Positions 50,385-59,781 of a stretch of DNA of 64,000 nucleotides are shown here, one piece after another. The position numbers were made by a program, and so were the translations under genes. Source of the DNA: Streptomyces cinerochromogenes (GTDB lineage: Bacteria > Actinomycetota > Actinomycetes > Streptomycetales > Streptomycetaceae); contig NZ_BMRM01000014.1 of the NCBI RefSeq assembly GCF_014648635.1, forward strand, positions 124,001-188,000, in the 5' to 3' direction. A model generated the notes under the pieces. The model was not told the origin of the DNA. It searched no databases and saw nothing but the letters and a program-made list of their open reading frames with translations. The first letter of the stretch is position 1. Every line of letters begins with the position of its first letter.

Positions 50385-51770
50385 TCAGCGGTTCGCCACC
50401 GCCTGCTTGATCAGGGTCTTGCCGAAGTCCCACATCAGGCCGCCGCCGCTGTGCGCGTCGTCCATCACCGCGGTGAAGGCGTCCACGAACCGGTCGACGT
50501 CGGCCTCGTCCACCACCAGCGGCGGGATCAGCTTGATCACTTCGAGGTGGTCGCCGGAGACCTGGGTGAGGATCCGGTGCTTCTGCAGCAGCGGTACGAC
50601 GACCATCTGCGCGAACAGGCCCTTGCGCGCCGCCTGCAGCATGGTCCAGCGACCGCGCAGCTTCAGCGAGGAGGGCTTGCCGAACTCGATGCCGATCATC
50701 AGGCCCCGGCCGCGGACGTCGGCGAGCAGTTCGTAGGTGTCGATCAGCGCGGCGAGCCGGGACTTCAGCCGCTCGCCCGTGCGGCGCACGCCGGCGACGA
50801 TCTGCTCGTTCTCCATCACCGACAGCACGGCCAGGCCGCACGCCATCGCCTGGGCGTTGGACCCGAAGCTCGCCGAGTGCACCAGCACGCGGTCCATGGA
50901 CGAGTAGACCTTCTTGAAGATCCACTCCTTGCCGAGGGTGGCGCCGACGGGCACGTAACCGCCGGACAGGGCCTTGGCCACGCACACCAGGTCCGGCTCG
51001 ACGCCGTCCTCGTGCTGGTAGGCGTAGAAGTCGCCGGTACGGCCGAGGCCGGTCTGCACCTCGTCGGCGATGAGCAGCGCCTTGTGCCGGTGCAGCAGCT
51101 CCTGCGCGGCCCGCAGATAGCCGGGCGGCGCCTCGTGCACGCCCTTGCCCTGGATCGGCTCCACGATCAGCGCGGCGACGTCTCCCTTCGCCAGCTCCCG
51201 TGCCAGGGCGTCGAGGTCACCGAGCGGTACGGCGGTGTCGGGCAGCAGCGGGGCGAAGCCGTCCCGGAAGCCGCGCTCGCCGTTGACCGACAGCGAGCCG
51301 GTGGTCAGCCCGTGGAAGGCGTGGTCGCAGTAGAGGACGCGCGGCTTGCCGGTGGCGTACCGGGCGAACTTCAGGGCCGTCTCCACCGCTTCGGTGCCGC
51401 TGTTGCCGAAGAACACCCGGTCCAGGTGCGGACTGTGGGCCAGCAGACGCTCGGCGAGCAGGCCGGGCAGCGGCTGGCAGTCGAAGCGGGTGAGGTCGGC
51501 GAGGTCCAGGTCCAGCACGTCGTGCAGCGCCTTGCGGACGACCGGGTGGTGGCGGCCCAGGCCCATCACCCCGAACCCGGCGAGCATGTCCAGGTAGTCG
51601 TTGCCGTCCGCGTCGAAGAAGTGCGCTCCCTCGGCACGCTCGTAGACCTTGTCGAAGCCGATGGTGTGCAGCATGCGCGGCAGTTGCGGGTTGAGGTGCC
51701 TGGCGTGCAGCTCGTAGCGTTCGGCTCCGCGCTCGGCGAGCAGGGCGCCGAGGTCGAACTCGGTGGTCAT
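50385..51770 (-). CDS. hpnO: PLP-dependent aminotransferase, HpnO-type
   Basis: 461 residues. Class III aminotransferase: YLDMLAGFGVMGLGRHHP, FFGNSGTEAVETALKFAR, HAFHGLTTGSLSVNG, LLIADEVQTGLGRTG and the PLP Lys in CVAKALSGGYVPVGA. In hopanoid clusters this enzyme makes aminobacteriohopanetriol from ribosylhopane. Its ATG overlaps the dxs stop by 4 bp, so it is the last gene of the hopanoid operon. Confidence 0.85.
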   Translation of the reverse strand: MTTEFDLGALLAERGAERYELHARHLNPQLPRMLHTIGFDKVYERAEGAHFFDADGNDYLDMLAGFGVMGLGRHHPVVRKALHDVLDLDLADLTRFDCQPLPGLLAERLLAHSPHLDRVFFGNSGTEAVETALKFARYATGKPRVLYCDHAFHGLTTGSLSVNGERGFRDGFAPLLPDTAVPLGDLDALARELAKGDVAALIVEPIQGKGVHEAPPGYLRAAQELLHRHKALLIADEVQTGLGRTGDFYAYQHEDGVEPDLVCVAKALSGGYVPVGATLGKEWIFKKVYSSMDRVLVHSASFGSNAQAMACGLAVLSVMENEQIVAGVRRTGERLKSRLAALIDTYELLADVRGRGLMIGIEFGKPSSLKLRGRWTMLQAARKGLFAQMVVVPLLQKHRILTQVSGDHLEVIKLIPPLVVDEADVDRFVDAFTAVMDDAHSGGGLMWDFGKTLIKQAVANR

Positions 51771-53665
51771 TCACTCTCCTTGGCTGTGCCGTCGACGTCC
51801 TTGACGGCCAGGCTCGCGCTGATCCGCCCGGCGATCTCGACGGGCGTGAGACCGATGTCGGCCAGCACCTCGCTCCGCTTGGCGTGCGGGAGGAACTGCT
51901 CCGGGATCCCGAACCGCCGCACCGGCACGTCCACATCGGCATCGCCGAGGGCCAGGGCGACGGCCGAACCGACGCCCCCGGCACGGCTGTTGTCCTCGAC
52001 CACGGCCACCAGCCGGTGTCCGGCCGCGAGGCCGGGCAGCTCGGGGTCGACGGGCTTGACCCAGCGCGGGTCGACCACCGTGCAGCCGATCCCGCGGGCC
52101 TGGAGCAGCTCGGCGGCCTGGAGGCACACGGAGGCCATCACGCCGACGGCCACCAGCAGCACCTGCGGGCGTTCGTCGCGGTGCAGGACGTCCATGCCGC
52201 CGACCCGGTCGACGGCCGGGACGCGCGGGCCGACGGTCTCCTTCGGGAAGCGGACCAGGGTGGGCGCGTCGTCCACGGCGACTGCCTCGCGCAGCTGGGC
52301 GCGGAGCTGGTCGGCGTCGCGCGGGGCGGCGATCCTGAGGCCGGGGACGACCTGGAGGACGGACATGTCCCACATGCCGTTGTGGGAGGCGCCGTCGGTG
52401 CCGGTCACGCCGGCCCGGTCCAGGACGAAGGTCACCCCGCAGCGGTGCAGGGCGACGTCCATCAGCAGCTGGTCGAAGGCCCGGTTGAGGAAGGTGGCGT
52501 AGACGGCGACGACCGGGTGCAGCCCGCCGGTGGCGAGGCCCGCCGCGGAGACGGCCGCGTGCTGCTCGGCGATGCCCACGTCCCACACCCGGTCCGGGAA
52601 GCGCTCGGCGAACTTCCCCAGGCCGACCGGGTGCAGCATGGCCGCCGTGATCGCCACGACGTCCTCGCGCTCCTGGCCGATCCGCACGATCTCGTCGCCG
52701 AACACCGACGTCCAGGAAGGGCCGCCCGGCGGGGTGAGCGGCTCGCAGGTGAGCGGGTCCATCACGCCGACGCTGTGGAAGTGGTCCTCCTCGTGCGCGA
52801 GGGCGGGCTCGTAGCCGCGGCCCTTCTCGGTGAGGCAGTGGACCAGGACGGGGCCGTGGAAGCGTTTCGCGCGGCGCAGCGCGGACTCGACGGCCTTGAC
52901 GTCGTGGCCGTCGATCGGACCGAGGTACTTCAGACCCAGGTCCTCGAACATGCCCTGCGGCGCGAAGGCGTCCTTGAAACCCTTCTTGGCGCCGTGCAGG
53001 GACTCGTAGAGGGTCCCGCCGACGACCGGGGTGCGCTGCAGGACCTCCTTGCCCCAGGCGAGGACCTTCTCGTAGCCGTCGGTGGTGCGCAGCGTGGCCA
53101 GGTGGTTGGCGAGGCCGCCGATGGTGGGCGCGTAGGAGCGCTCGTTGTCGTTGACGACGATGATCAGCGGCCGGTCCCGGGCCGCGGCGATGTTGTTGAG
53201 CGCCTCCCAGGCCATGCCACCGGTCAGCGCGCCGTCGCCGATGACCGCGACCACATGCCCCTTGCCGCCCTGCACCTGGCGGGCCTTGGCGAGGCCGTCG
53301 GCCCAGCCCAGTGCGGTCGAGGCGTGGCTGTTCTCGATGACGTCGTGCTCGGACTCCTCGCGCGAGGGGTATCCGGACAGCCCGCCCTTGCCGCGCAGCT
53401 TCGAGAAGTCCTGACGGCCGGTCAGCAGCTTGTGCACATAGCTCTGGTGGCCGGTGTCCCACAGGATCCGGTCGGCCGGTGACTCGAAGACCCGGTGGAG
53501 GGCGACGGTCAGTTCCACCACGCCCAGGTTGGGGCCGAGGTGACCGCCGGTCCTCGACACCGCGTGCACCAGGAACTCACGTATCTCCTCGGACAGTTCG
53601 CCGAGTTCCGCCTCGGACAGCGCCTTCAGGTCGCGTGGTCCCCGGATCCTCTCCAGAATGGTCAC
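51767..53665 (-). CDS. dxs: 1-deoxy-D-xylulose-5-phosphate synthase
   Basis: 632 residues. TPP motif VAVIGDGALTGGMAWEALNNIA, N-terminal GGHLGPNLGVVELTVALH, RGYEPALAHEEDHFHS, IAEQHAAVSAAGLA, PLVDR-like DRAGVTGTDGASHNGMWDM. It makes DXP from pyruvate and glyceraldehyde-3-phosphate. GTG 53665 has GAGGGGG upstream and fits family length. It overlaps the aminotransferase by 4 bp. Confidence 0.95.
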   Translation of the reverse strand: MTILERIRGPRDLKALSEAELGELSEEIREFLVHAVSRTGGHLGPNLGVVELTVALHRVFESPADRILWDTGHQSYVHKLLTGRQDFSKLRGKGGLSGYPSREESEHDVIENSHASTALGWADGLAKARQVQGGKGHVVAVIGDGALTGGMAWEALNNIAAARDRPLIIVVNDNERSYAPTIGGLANHLATLRTTDGYEKVLAWGKEVLQRTPVVGGTLYESLHGAKKGFKDAFAPQGMFEDLGLKYLGPIDGHDVKAVESALRRAKRFHGPVLVHCLTEKGRGYEPALAHEEDHFHSVGVMDPLTCEPLTPPGGPSWTSVFGDEIVRIGQEREDVVAITAAMLHPVGLGKFAERFPDRVWDVGIAEQHAAVSAAGLATGGLHPVVAVYATFLNRAFDQLLMDVALHRCGVTFVLDRAGVTGTDGASHNGMWDMSVLQVVPGLRIAAPRDADQLRAQLREAVAVDDAPTLVRFPKETVGPRVPAVDRVGGMDVLHRDERPQVLLVAVGVMASVCLQAAELLQARGIGCTVVDPRWVKPVDPELPGLAAGHRLVAVVEDNSRAGGVGSAVALALGDADVDVPVRRFGIPEQFLPHAKRSEVLADIGLTPVEIAGRISASLAVKDVDGTAKESE

Positions 53666-53702
53666 GCTCGGGCCCCCTCTCGGTCCGTGCCTCTGCCTCA
53701 AC

Positions 53703-54830
53703 TCACCTGTCTGCGGGGCTCGTCCGCTCGGCGATCTTCATGGCCTCCTCGATGAGGGTCTCCACGATCTTGGACTCGGGAACGGTCTTGACGACCTCGC
53801 CCTTGACGAAGATCTGCCCCTTGCCGTTGCCGGAGGCGACCCCGAGGTCGGCCTCCCGCGCCTCCCCCGGACCGTTGACCACACACCCCATCACCGCGAC
53901 CCTGAGCGGTACCTCCATGCCGTCCAGGCCCGCGGTGACCTCCTCGGCGAGCTTGTAGACGTCCACCTGGGCCCGGCCGCAGGACGGGCAGGAGACGATC
54001 TCCAGGCGCCGCTGCCGCAGCCCCAGGGACTGGAGGATCTGGATGCCGACCTTGACCTCCTCGGCGGGCGGGGCGCTCAGCGAGACCCGGATGGTGTCGC
54101 CGATGCCCTGGGAGAGCAGGGCGCCGAAGGCGACCGCCGACTTGATCGTGCCCTGGAAGGCGGGGCCGGCCTCCGTCACGCCCAGGTGCAACGGGTAGTC
54201 GCACTGCTCGGCGAGCTGGCGGTAGGCCTCGATCATCACGACCGGGTCGTTGTGCTTGACGGAGATCTTGATGTCCCGGAAGCCGTGCTCCTCGAACAGC
54301 GAGGCCTCCCACAGCGCGGACTCGACCAGCGCCTCCGGGGTCGCCCTGCCGTACTTCCGGAGCAGGCGGCGGTCCAGGGAGCCGGCGTTGACGCCGATGC
54401 GGATCGGGGTGCCGTGGTCCTTGGCGGCCCGCGCGATCTCCTTGACCTTGTCGTCGAACTGCTTGATGTTGCCGGGGTTCACGCGGACCGCGGCGCAGCC
54501 GGCCTCGATGGCCGCGAACACGTACTTCGGCTGGAAGTGGATGTCCGCGATCACCGGGATCTGGGACTTGCGCGCAATGGTCGCGAGGGCGTCCGCGTCG
54601 TCCTGCGTGGGGCAGGCGACGCGGACGATCTGGCAGCCGGACGCGGTGAGCTCCGCGATCTGCTGCAAGGTGGCGCCGATGTCCGACGTACGGGTCGTCG
54701 TCATCGACTGCACCGACACCGGGGCCCCGCCCCCGACCGCCACCGGCCCGACCTGGATCTGCCGCGACACCCGCCGCGGCGCGACCGGACGGGCCGGTAC
54801 CCCGGGAACGCCCAAGGGGACGGCGGTCAT
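53703..54830 (-). CDS. ispG: 4-hydroxy-3-methylbut-2-enyl diphosphate synthase (IspG/GcpE)
   Basis: 375 residues. VQSMTTTRTSDIGATLQQIAEL and IVRVACPTQDDADAL at the start, ISVKHNDPVVMIEAYRQLAEQ centrally, and the cluster-binding Cys in SCPSCGRAQVD and MGCVVNGPGEAREADLG. It reduces MEcPP to HMBPP in the MEP pathway. It starts 4 bp after the hpnH stop, so it is in the hopanoid operon and is likely a second copy beside the housekeeping one. Confidence 0.95.
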   Translation of the reverse strand: MTAVPLGVPGVPARPVAPRRVSRQIQVGPVAVGGGAPVSVQSMTTTRTSDIGATLQQIAELTASGCQIVRVACPTQDDADALATIARKSQIPVIADIHFQPKYVFAAIEAGCAAVRVNPGNIKQFDDKVKEIARAAKDHGTPIRIGVNAGSLDRRLLRKYGRATPEALVESALWEASLFEEHGFRDIKISVKHNDPVVMIEAYRQLAEQCDYPLHLGVTEAGPAFQGTIKSAVAFGALLSQGIGDTIRVSLSAPPAEEVKVGIQILQSLGLRQRRLEIVSCPSCGRAQVDVYKLAEEVTAGLDGMEVPLRVAVMGCVVNGPGEAREADLGVASGNGKGQIFVKGEVVKTVPESKIVETLIEEAMKIAERTSPADR

Positions 54831-54834
54831 CGCG

Positions 54835-55857
54835 TCAGTCCCGGTTTCCGGAGACGGTCTCGCGCATCGCCCGCAGGGACTCCTTCAGGGAGCCCATGGT
54901 GGCGAGGACCGCGGTGGGCTCGTACCCGCAGTGCGCCATGCAGTTGTCGCAACGCGGGTCCTTGCCGCGCCCGTACTTGTCCCAGTCGGTCTCCTCGACC
55001 AGCTCCCGGTACGTCGGCACGTACCCGTCGCTCATCAGGTAGCAGGGGCGCTGCCAGCCGAAGAGGGAGTAGTTCGGGATCGCCCACGCGGTGCACGGGA
55101 AGTCGACCTTGCCCTCCAGGAAGTCCAGGAAGAGCGGGGAGTGGTTCAGCCGCCACTTCTTGCGGTTGCCGCCCGCGAAGGCCTTCTTGAACAGCTCGCG
55201 GGTCTGCTCGACACCGAGGAAGTGATCCTGGTCGGGTGCCTTCTCGTAGGCGTAGGCGGGCGAGATCATCATCTCGTCGACCTTGAGGTCGTCGTTGAGG
55301 AAGTTGAGCACCTCGATGATGGTCTGCGGGGTGTCGGTGTTGAAGAAGGTGGAGTTGGTGGTCACCCGGAAGCCGCGCCGCTTGGCCTCCTTGATGGCCT
55401 CCACCGCCTCGTCGAAGACGCCTTCCTTCGCCACGGACTCGTCGTGCCGCTCACGCAGCCCGTCGATGTGCACGGCGAAGGCGAAATAGGGCGAGGGGGT
55501 GAACTTGTCCATCTTCTTGCGCAGCAGCATCGCGTTGGTGCACAGGAACACGTACTTCTTCCTGGCCACCAACTGCCGCACGATCTCGTCGATCTGAGGG
55601 TGCATCAGCGGCTCGCCGCCGGCGATGGAGACCATCGGCGCACCGGACTCCAGCACCGCGCCCACCGCCTGGGCGACCGGCATGCGCTGCTTGAGCACCC
55701 CGGCCGGGTGCTGGATCTTGCCGCAGCCCTCGCACTTCAGATTGCAGGCGAACAGCGGTTCCAGTTCCACGATGAGCGGGAACTTGTCCCGCTTGCGGAG
55801 CTTCTGTTCAGCCAGGTATGTAGCGACCTTGATGGACTGGCGCAACGGCATGGCCAT
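54835..55857 (-). CDS. hpnH: Adenosyl-hopene transferase HpnH (radical SAM)
   Basis: 340 residues. The radical SAM motif CxxxCxxC is FACNLKCEGCGK, with GGEPLMHPQIDEIV, TNAMLLRKKMDKFTPS, and the C-terminal DPRCDNCMAHCGYEP Cys set. HpnH joins adenosine from SAM to diploptene/hopene. GGAGGTGA 5 nt before ATG 55857 fixes the start. It lies directly after hpnG. Confidence 0.93.
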   Translation of the reverse strand: MAMPLRQSIKVATYLAEQKLRKRDKFPLIVELEPLFACNLKCEGCGKIQHPAGVLKQRMPVAQAVGAVLESGAPMVSIAGGEPLMHPQIDEIVRQLVARKKYVFLCTNAMLLRKKMDKFTPSPYFAFAVHIDGLRERHDESVAKEGVFDEAVEAIKEAKRRGFRVTTNSTFFNTDTPQTIIEVLNFLNDDLKVDEMMISPAYAYEKAPDQDHFLGVEQTRELFKKAFAGGNRKKWRLNHSPLFLDFLEGKVDFPCTAWAIPNYSLFGWQRPCYLMSDGYVPTYRELVEETDWDKYGRGKDPRCDNCMAHCGYEPTAVLATMGSLKESLRAMRETVSGNRD

Positions 55858-55862
55858 CTGGC

Positions 55863-56504
55863 TCACCTCCGAGGGAGCAGCAAAGAACGGTGCCATTCGA
55901 AAAATGCGGGAAGGATGGAACGGAGAACGCGGAAAGCCGATATTCCACCGCGCACCGTGCCGATCCGGACGAGTTCGTGTTCGGGAGCGTCCACGACCAC
56001 CCGGACGGCCGCGACCGGGCGGTCGCCCGAACGGGCGGCGGCCAGCAGAGTGGCCGCCGACTCCATGTCGACCGCGATCGCGCCGGTGGCGAGCAGATCG
56101 GACCGCTCCGGGCCCCGGACCACATGGTCGGAGCCGGTGAGCGGGCCGGTGTGAACCGTGCGTCCGGGCAGCAGCCGCACGAGTTCCTTGACCAGGAGTT
56201 CGGTACCCACGCACGGGACGGTCCCGCGCGGGTCCCGGGTCTCCTCGGCGACGACCAGGTCGCCGGGGTGCATGCCGGGAGCGAGCCCGGCACAGAAGCC
56301 GGTGGCCAGCACGGCCGTGTCGGCCGCCGCCGGACCGGCGAGGTGCCGGGTGACGGAGCGTTCCGCCGCCTTCGGGCCCATGCCCGTGCGGACGACGGTG
56401 TACGGCCCGCCGGCACCGCCGCGGTCGCCGGTGCGCAGGGCGAGGTGCTCGATGCCGAGCGCGCAGGCGATCAGCAGCGGGGCCGGGGCGGGCTGGTTGC
56501 TCAA
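55863..56504 (-). CDS. hpnG: Phosphorylase-superfamily protein, HpnG
   Basis: 213 residues. The nucleoside phosphorylase fold is clear: APLLIACALGIEHLAL, VRTGMGPKAAERSV, TGFCAGLAPGMHPGDLVVAEE and AIAVDMESAATLLAAA. HpnG releases adenine from adenosylhopane to give ribosylhopane. The start is TTG 56504 overlapping the shc stop by 3 bp, with GGGGGGAAG 6 nt upstream. It is shorter than many homologues by about 10 residues. Confidence 0.85.
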   Translation of the reverse strand: MSNQPAPAPLLIACALGIEHLALRTGDRGGAGGPYTVVRTGMGPKAAERSVTRHLAGPAAADTAVLATGFCAGLAPGMHPGDLVVAEETRDPRGTVPCVGTELLVKELVRLLPGRTVHTGPLTGSDHVVRGPERSDLLATGAIAVDMESAATLLAAARSGDRPVAAVRVVVDAPEHELVRIGTVRGGISAFRVLRSILPAFFEWHRSLLLPRR

Positions 56505-58531
56505 GCTCGGCTTCCCCCCGCCTCGGTGTGCGGTTTCCGGCTCAGCAGGTTGCGCTCGAAGGGGTCCCCGTGCAGGTACCGGCCGAGCGCGGTGAGCGGG
56601 AACACCTGCCGGTACAGGTGGTAGTTGATGGAGAAGTCCCAGGGGAAGCCGGTGCCGGTGAAGTACGGCTCGTCCCAGGAGCCGTCCTCCCGCTGGGTCT
56701 CGGCCAGCCACTTGACACCGCGCTCGACGGCCTTGGACTCCTTCTCACCCGCCGAGAGCAGCGCCATCAGCGCCCAGGCGGTCTGTGAGGCGGTGGAGGC
56801 ACCCCGGCCGCTCCATTCCTTGGCGTACTTGTAGGAGCGCAGGTCCTCGCCCCAGCCGCCGTCGTCGTTCTGGACGCTCTCCAGCCAGGCCACGGCCCGC
56901 CGGATCGCCGGGTGCGAGGTGGGCAGTCCGGCCGCGGTGAGGGCGGGGACGACCGAGCCGGTGCCGTAGATGTAGTTGACGCCCCAGCGGCCGAACCACG
57001 AGCCGTTCGGCTCCTGTTCGGCGAGCAGCCAGTCGATGCCGCGCCGGGTGCGCGGGTCGTGGGCGAGGCCCTCGGCGGCGAGCATCTCCACGACGTGCGC
57101 GGTGACGTCCGCGGACGGCGGGTCGATGACCTCGCCGAAGTCGCAGAACGGCAGCCGGTTGGGGAAGGGGCTGGTGTTGTCGACGTCGAAGGCGCCCCAG
57201 GCGCCGTTCTTCGACTGCATGCCGAGGTTCCAGCGGACGGCCCGCCCGATCGCCCTGTCCACCCGCTCCGGGTCGTGGTGCCGGACCCGGCGCAGCGCGA
57301 GGGCGACCTCGGCGGTGTCGTCGATGTCCGGGTAGTTGTCGTTGTGGAACTCGAACGCCCATCCCCCGGGCGGCAGTTGGGGCCGCCGCACGGACCAGTC
57401 GCCGGGCCGGACGATCTCCTCGCCGAGCATCCAGTCGGCCGCCTTGACCAGTTGCGGGTGGTCCACCGGCAGACCGGCGTCGACGAGGGCGATGGTGGCC
57501 AGGCAGGTGTCCCAGACCGGGGACTGGCAGGCCTCGATCATCCGGGCGCCGTCCTCGCGCCAGACGGCGAAACGGTCCAGCGAGGCGAGGCCCTCACGCA
57601 GCACCGGGTGCTCCAGGTCGTAGCCGAGCAGGTGCAGGGCGATGACCGAGTACACGGCCGGGGGCTGGATGCCGCCCCAGCAGCCGTCGTTCTCCTGCCG
57701 CTCGATGATCCAGCGGGCGGCCGAGTTCATCGCGGCCTTGCGGAGCCTGCGCACCGCGACCTTGCGGTAGCCGCGGACAACCTTGTCGAGCCGCTGGAAG
57801 AGCCCGTCCCAGCTCGCCATCGGGGCGAGCGGCTGCGGCGGGTTGGGGCGGGCCGGGTCGGTGTGCAGCTCGTCCAGCGCGAAGGGTGCCGGACGCACCG
57901 GGCGCTTGGCGGAGACGATGGTGAGCGGCACGATGGTCTGCCGGGCCCAGCACCCGAAGTTGTAGATGTTGAGCGGGAACCAGGAGGGGAAGTAGATCAG
58001 CTCAGGCGGGAGTTCCGGCAGGTCCTCCCACTTCCACCAGCCGAACAGGGCGAGCCAGATCCGGGTGAAGACCCGGGCGGCGGCGATGCCGCCGCGCTCG
58101 CGGATCCAGGCGGAGGCCTGCGCCATGTGCGGGGCGTCGGGCTCGTCGCCGGCCAGGCGCAGGGCGACGTACGCCTCGATGGTGGTGGACAGTTCGCCGG
58201 GGCCGCCGTAGAAGGTGGCCCAGGTGCCGTCCACGCGCTGCTCGCCGCGGATGAACTTGGCGGCGGCCTGCGCCGTCTCCTCGTCCAGAATGCCCAGGAA
58301 CTGGCGGAGCAGAAGGTCCTCGGCGTCCATGGTGACGTTGGTCTCCAGGTCGCCCTTCCACCAGCCCTGGGTGTCCTGCCTGGCGAGCAGGAAGTCGGTG
58401 GCGCGCCGTGCGGCGTGTGCGGCGGCTTCTTGTACCCCGGCCGCCCCGGGGGTGGTGAGGGTGGTGTCGCTGGCCGCGGCAGCGCGGGACGGCAAGGTCG
58501 CCCCGGTGCTTCCGTCGGTCGTCGCTGTCAT
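56501..58531 (-). CDS. shc: Squalene-hopene cyclase
   Basis: 676 residues, typical. The DxDD catalytic motif is DIDDTAEVALAL (about residue 375-386), and QW repeats are seen as GWWKGDLETNVTM, DGTWATFYGGPGELS, NDGCWGGIQPPAVYS, NGAWGAFD, NGSWFGRWGVNYIYGT and DGGWGEDLRSY. It cyclises squalene to hopene and hopanol in the membrane. It lies between the prenyl synthase and hpnG. Confidence 0.97.
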   Translation of the reverse strand: MTATTDGSTGATLPSRAAAASDTTLTTPGAAGVQEAAAHAARRATDFLLARQDTQGWWKGDLETNVTMDAEDLLLRQFLGILDEETAQAAAKFIRGEQRVDGTWATFYGGPGELSTTIEAYVALRLAGDEPDAPHMAQASAWIRERGGIAAARVFTRIWLALFGWWKWEDLPELPPELIYFPSWFPLNIYNFGCWARQTIVPLTIVSAKRPVRPAPFALDELHTDPARPNPPQPLAPMASWDGLFQRLDKVVRGYRKVAVRRLRKAAMNSAARWIIERQENDGCWGGIQPPAVYSVIALHLLGYDLEHPVLREGLASLDRFAVWREDGARMIEACQSPVWDTCLATIALVDAGLPVDHPQLVKAADWMLGEEIVRPGDWSVRRPQLPPGGWAFEFHNDNYPDIDDTAEVALALRRVRHHDPERVDRAIGRAVRWNLGMQSKNGAWGAFDVDNTSPFPNRLPFCDFGEVIDPPSADVTAHVVEMLAAEGLAHDPRTRRGIDWLLAEQEPNGSWFGRWGVNYIYGTGSVVPALTAAGLPTSHPAIRRAVAWLESVQNDDGGWGEDLRSYKYAKEWSGRGASTASQTAWALMALLSAGEKESKAVERGVKWLAETQREDGSWDEPYFTGTGFPWDFSINYHLYRQVFPLTALGRYLHGDPFERNLLSRKPHTEAGGSRA

Positions 58532-58647
58532 GGCTTCCCCTTCGTGCAGTCGTGCGAGTCGTGCTGCTGTGGGTCCGCCGTCGGCCGGTGTCCTGAACCC
58601 TTCGACACCGGCCGGCGACTACGCGAGGCTTATCCAGCCAATAGTGA

Positions 58648-59781
58648 TCATCTCTTTCGTACGACGACGAAGTCGGCGAGCGCCGTGAAGGAGTCCCGCA
58701 CCCGGTCGGGCATGTCGACGGCGTCGAGGGCTTCGATGGCGATGGTGTGCTGGCGGCGTGCTTCCGCGGCCGTCCACTCCCGGCCGCCGGCCTCCTCGAT
58801 GAGGGCGGCCCGGCTCGCGAACTCCTCCTCGGAGAAGTTCTCGAAGTCGCTGCTCTTGGCGTCGGAGGCGAGGATCTCGCCGAGCCGCTCGGAGGCGGGT
58901 CCGCCGGCCGCGAGCGCGGCGACCACCGGCAGGGACTTCTTGCGCTGGCGCAGGTCGCTCCAGGTCTGCTTGCCGGTGGCCTCCGGGTCGCCCCAGATGC
59001 CGAGCAGGTCGTCCACGGCCTGGAAGGCGAGGCCGAGGTGGTAGCCGTACCGTTCCAGCGCGTCGGCGGTGGCGTCGTCCGCGCCGCCGAGGACGGCGCC
59101 GATGGAGGAGGCGCAGGCGAGCAGGGCACCCGTCTTGTTGCCTTCCATCTCCAGGCACTCCTCGACGCTGACGCGGTCGCGGTGCTCGTAGGAGATGTCC
59201 TGGGCCTGGCCGTCGATCAGGGCGCGGGTGGCGGTGGTCAGGCGGCGGGTGGCGCGGCCGGCCTCGACCGTGCCCAGCTCCAGCAGGACCTCGCCCGCGA
59301 GGGCGAACAGGGCGTCGCCGACGAGGATGGCCTGGGCGGGGCCGTGCACCTTCCAGACGGTGTCGCGGTGCCGGCGCTGCTCGTCGCCGTCCATCAGGTC
59401 GTCGTGCAGCAGCGAGAAGTTGTGCACGAGTTCGACAGCGACCGCGCCCGGGACGCCCGTCTCGGGTGCGGCGCCGGTGACCTCGGCGGAGAGCACGGCG
59501 AGCGCGGGGCGGACGGCCTTGCCGCCGTCGCCGTCGGCGGGGTTGCCGGCGGCGTCGATCCAGCCGAAGTGGTAGGCGGCGACGGTGTCCATGGGAGGTG
59601 CCAGGCGGTCGACGGCCGCGCGCAGCACCGGTGTGGCCAGGGTCCGTCCGCGCTCCAGCAGCGCGGTCACGTCCACCGCGGCCCGTGGAGCGGGCGTCGA
59701 GGCCGGGGGCACAGTGGGCACAGTCTCTCCTCTTGTTGCGGTACCGGGGGTGCGGGGGCTTGCCGCCTGCCGATCGGGCAT
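58648..59781 (-). CDS. Polyprenyl diphosphate synthase (FPP/GGPP type)
   Basis: 377 residues. First Asp-rich motif LLHDDLMDGD, second QAVDDLLGIWGD, plus GKAVRPALAVLSAEV and EGNKTGALLACASS. In hopanoid operons it provides farnesyl diphosphate for squalene. The N-terminal 45 residues are Ala/Pro-rich. The ATG overlaps the hpnE stop by 1 nt (TGATG). Chain length cannot be set from sequence. Confidence 0.88.
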   Translation of the reverse strand: MPDRQAASPRTPGTATRGETVPTVPPASTPAPRAAVDVTALLERGRTLATPVLRAAVDRLAPPMDTVAAYHFGWIDAAGNPADGDGGKAVRPALAVLSAEVTGAAPETGVPGAVAVELVHNFSLLHDDLMDGDEQRRHRDTVWKVHGPAQAILVGDALFALAGEVLLELGTVEAGRATRRLTTATRALIDGQAQDISYEHRDRVSVEECLEMEGNKTGALLACASSIGAVLGGADDATADALERYGYHLGLAFQAVDDLLGIWGDPEATGKQTWSDLRQRKKSLPVVAALAAGGPASERLGEILASDAKSSDFENFSEEEFASRAALIEEAGGREWTAAEARRQHTIAIEALDAVDMPDRVRDSFTALADFVVVRKR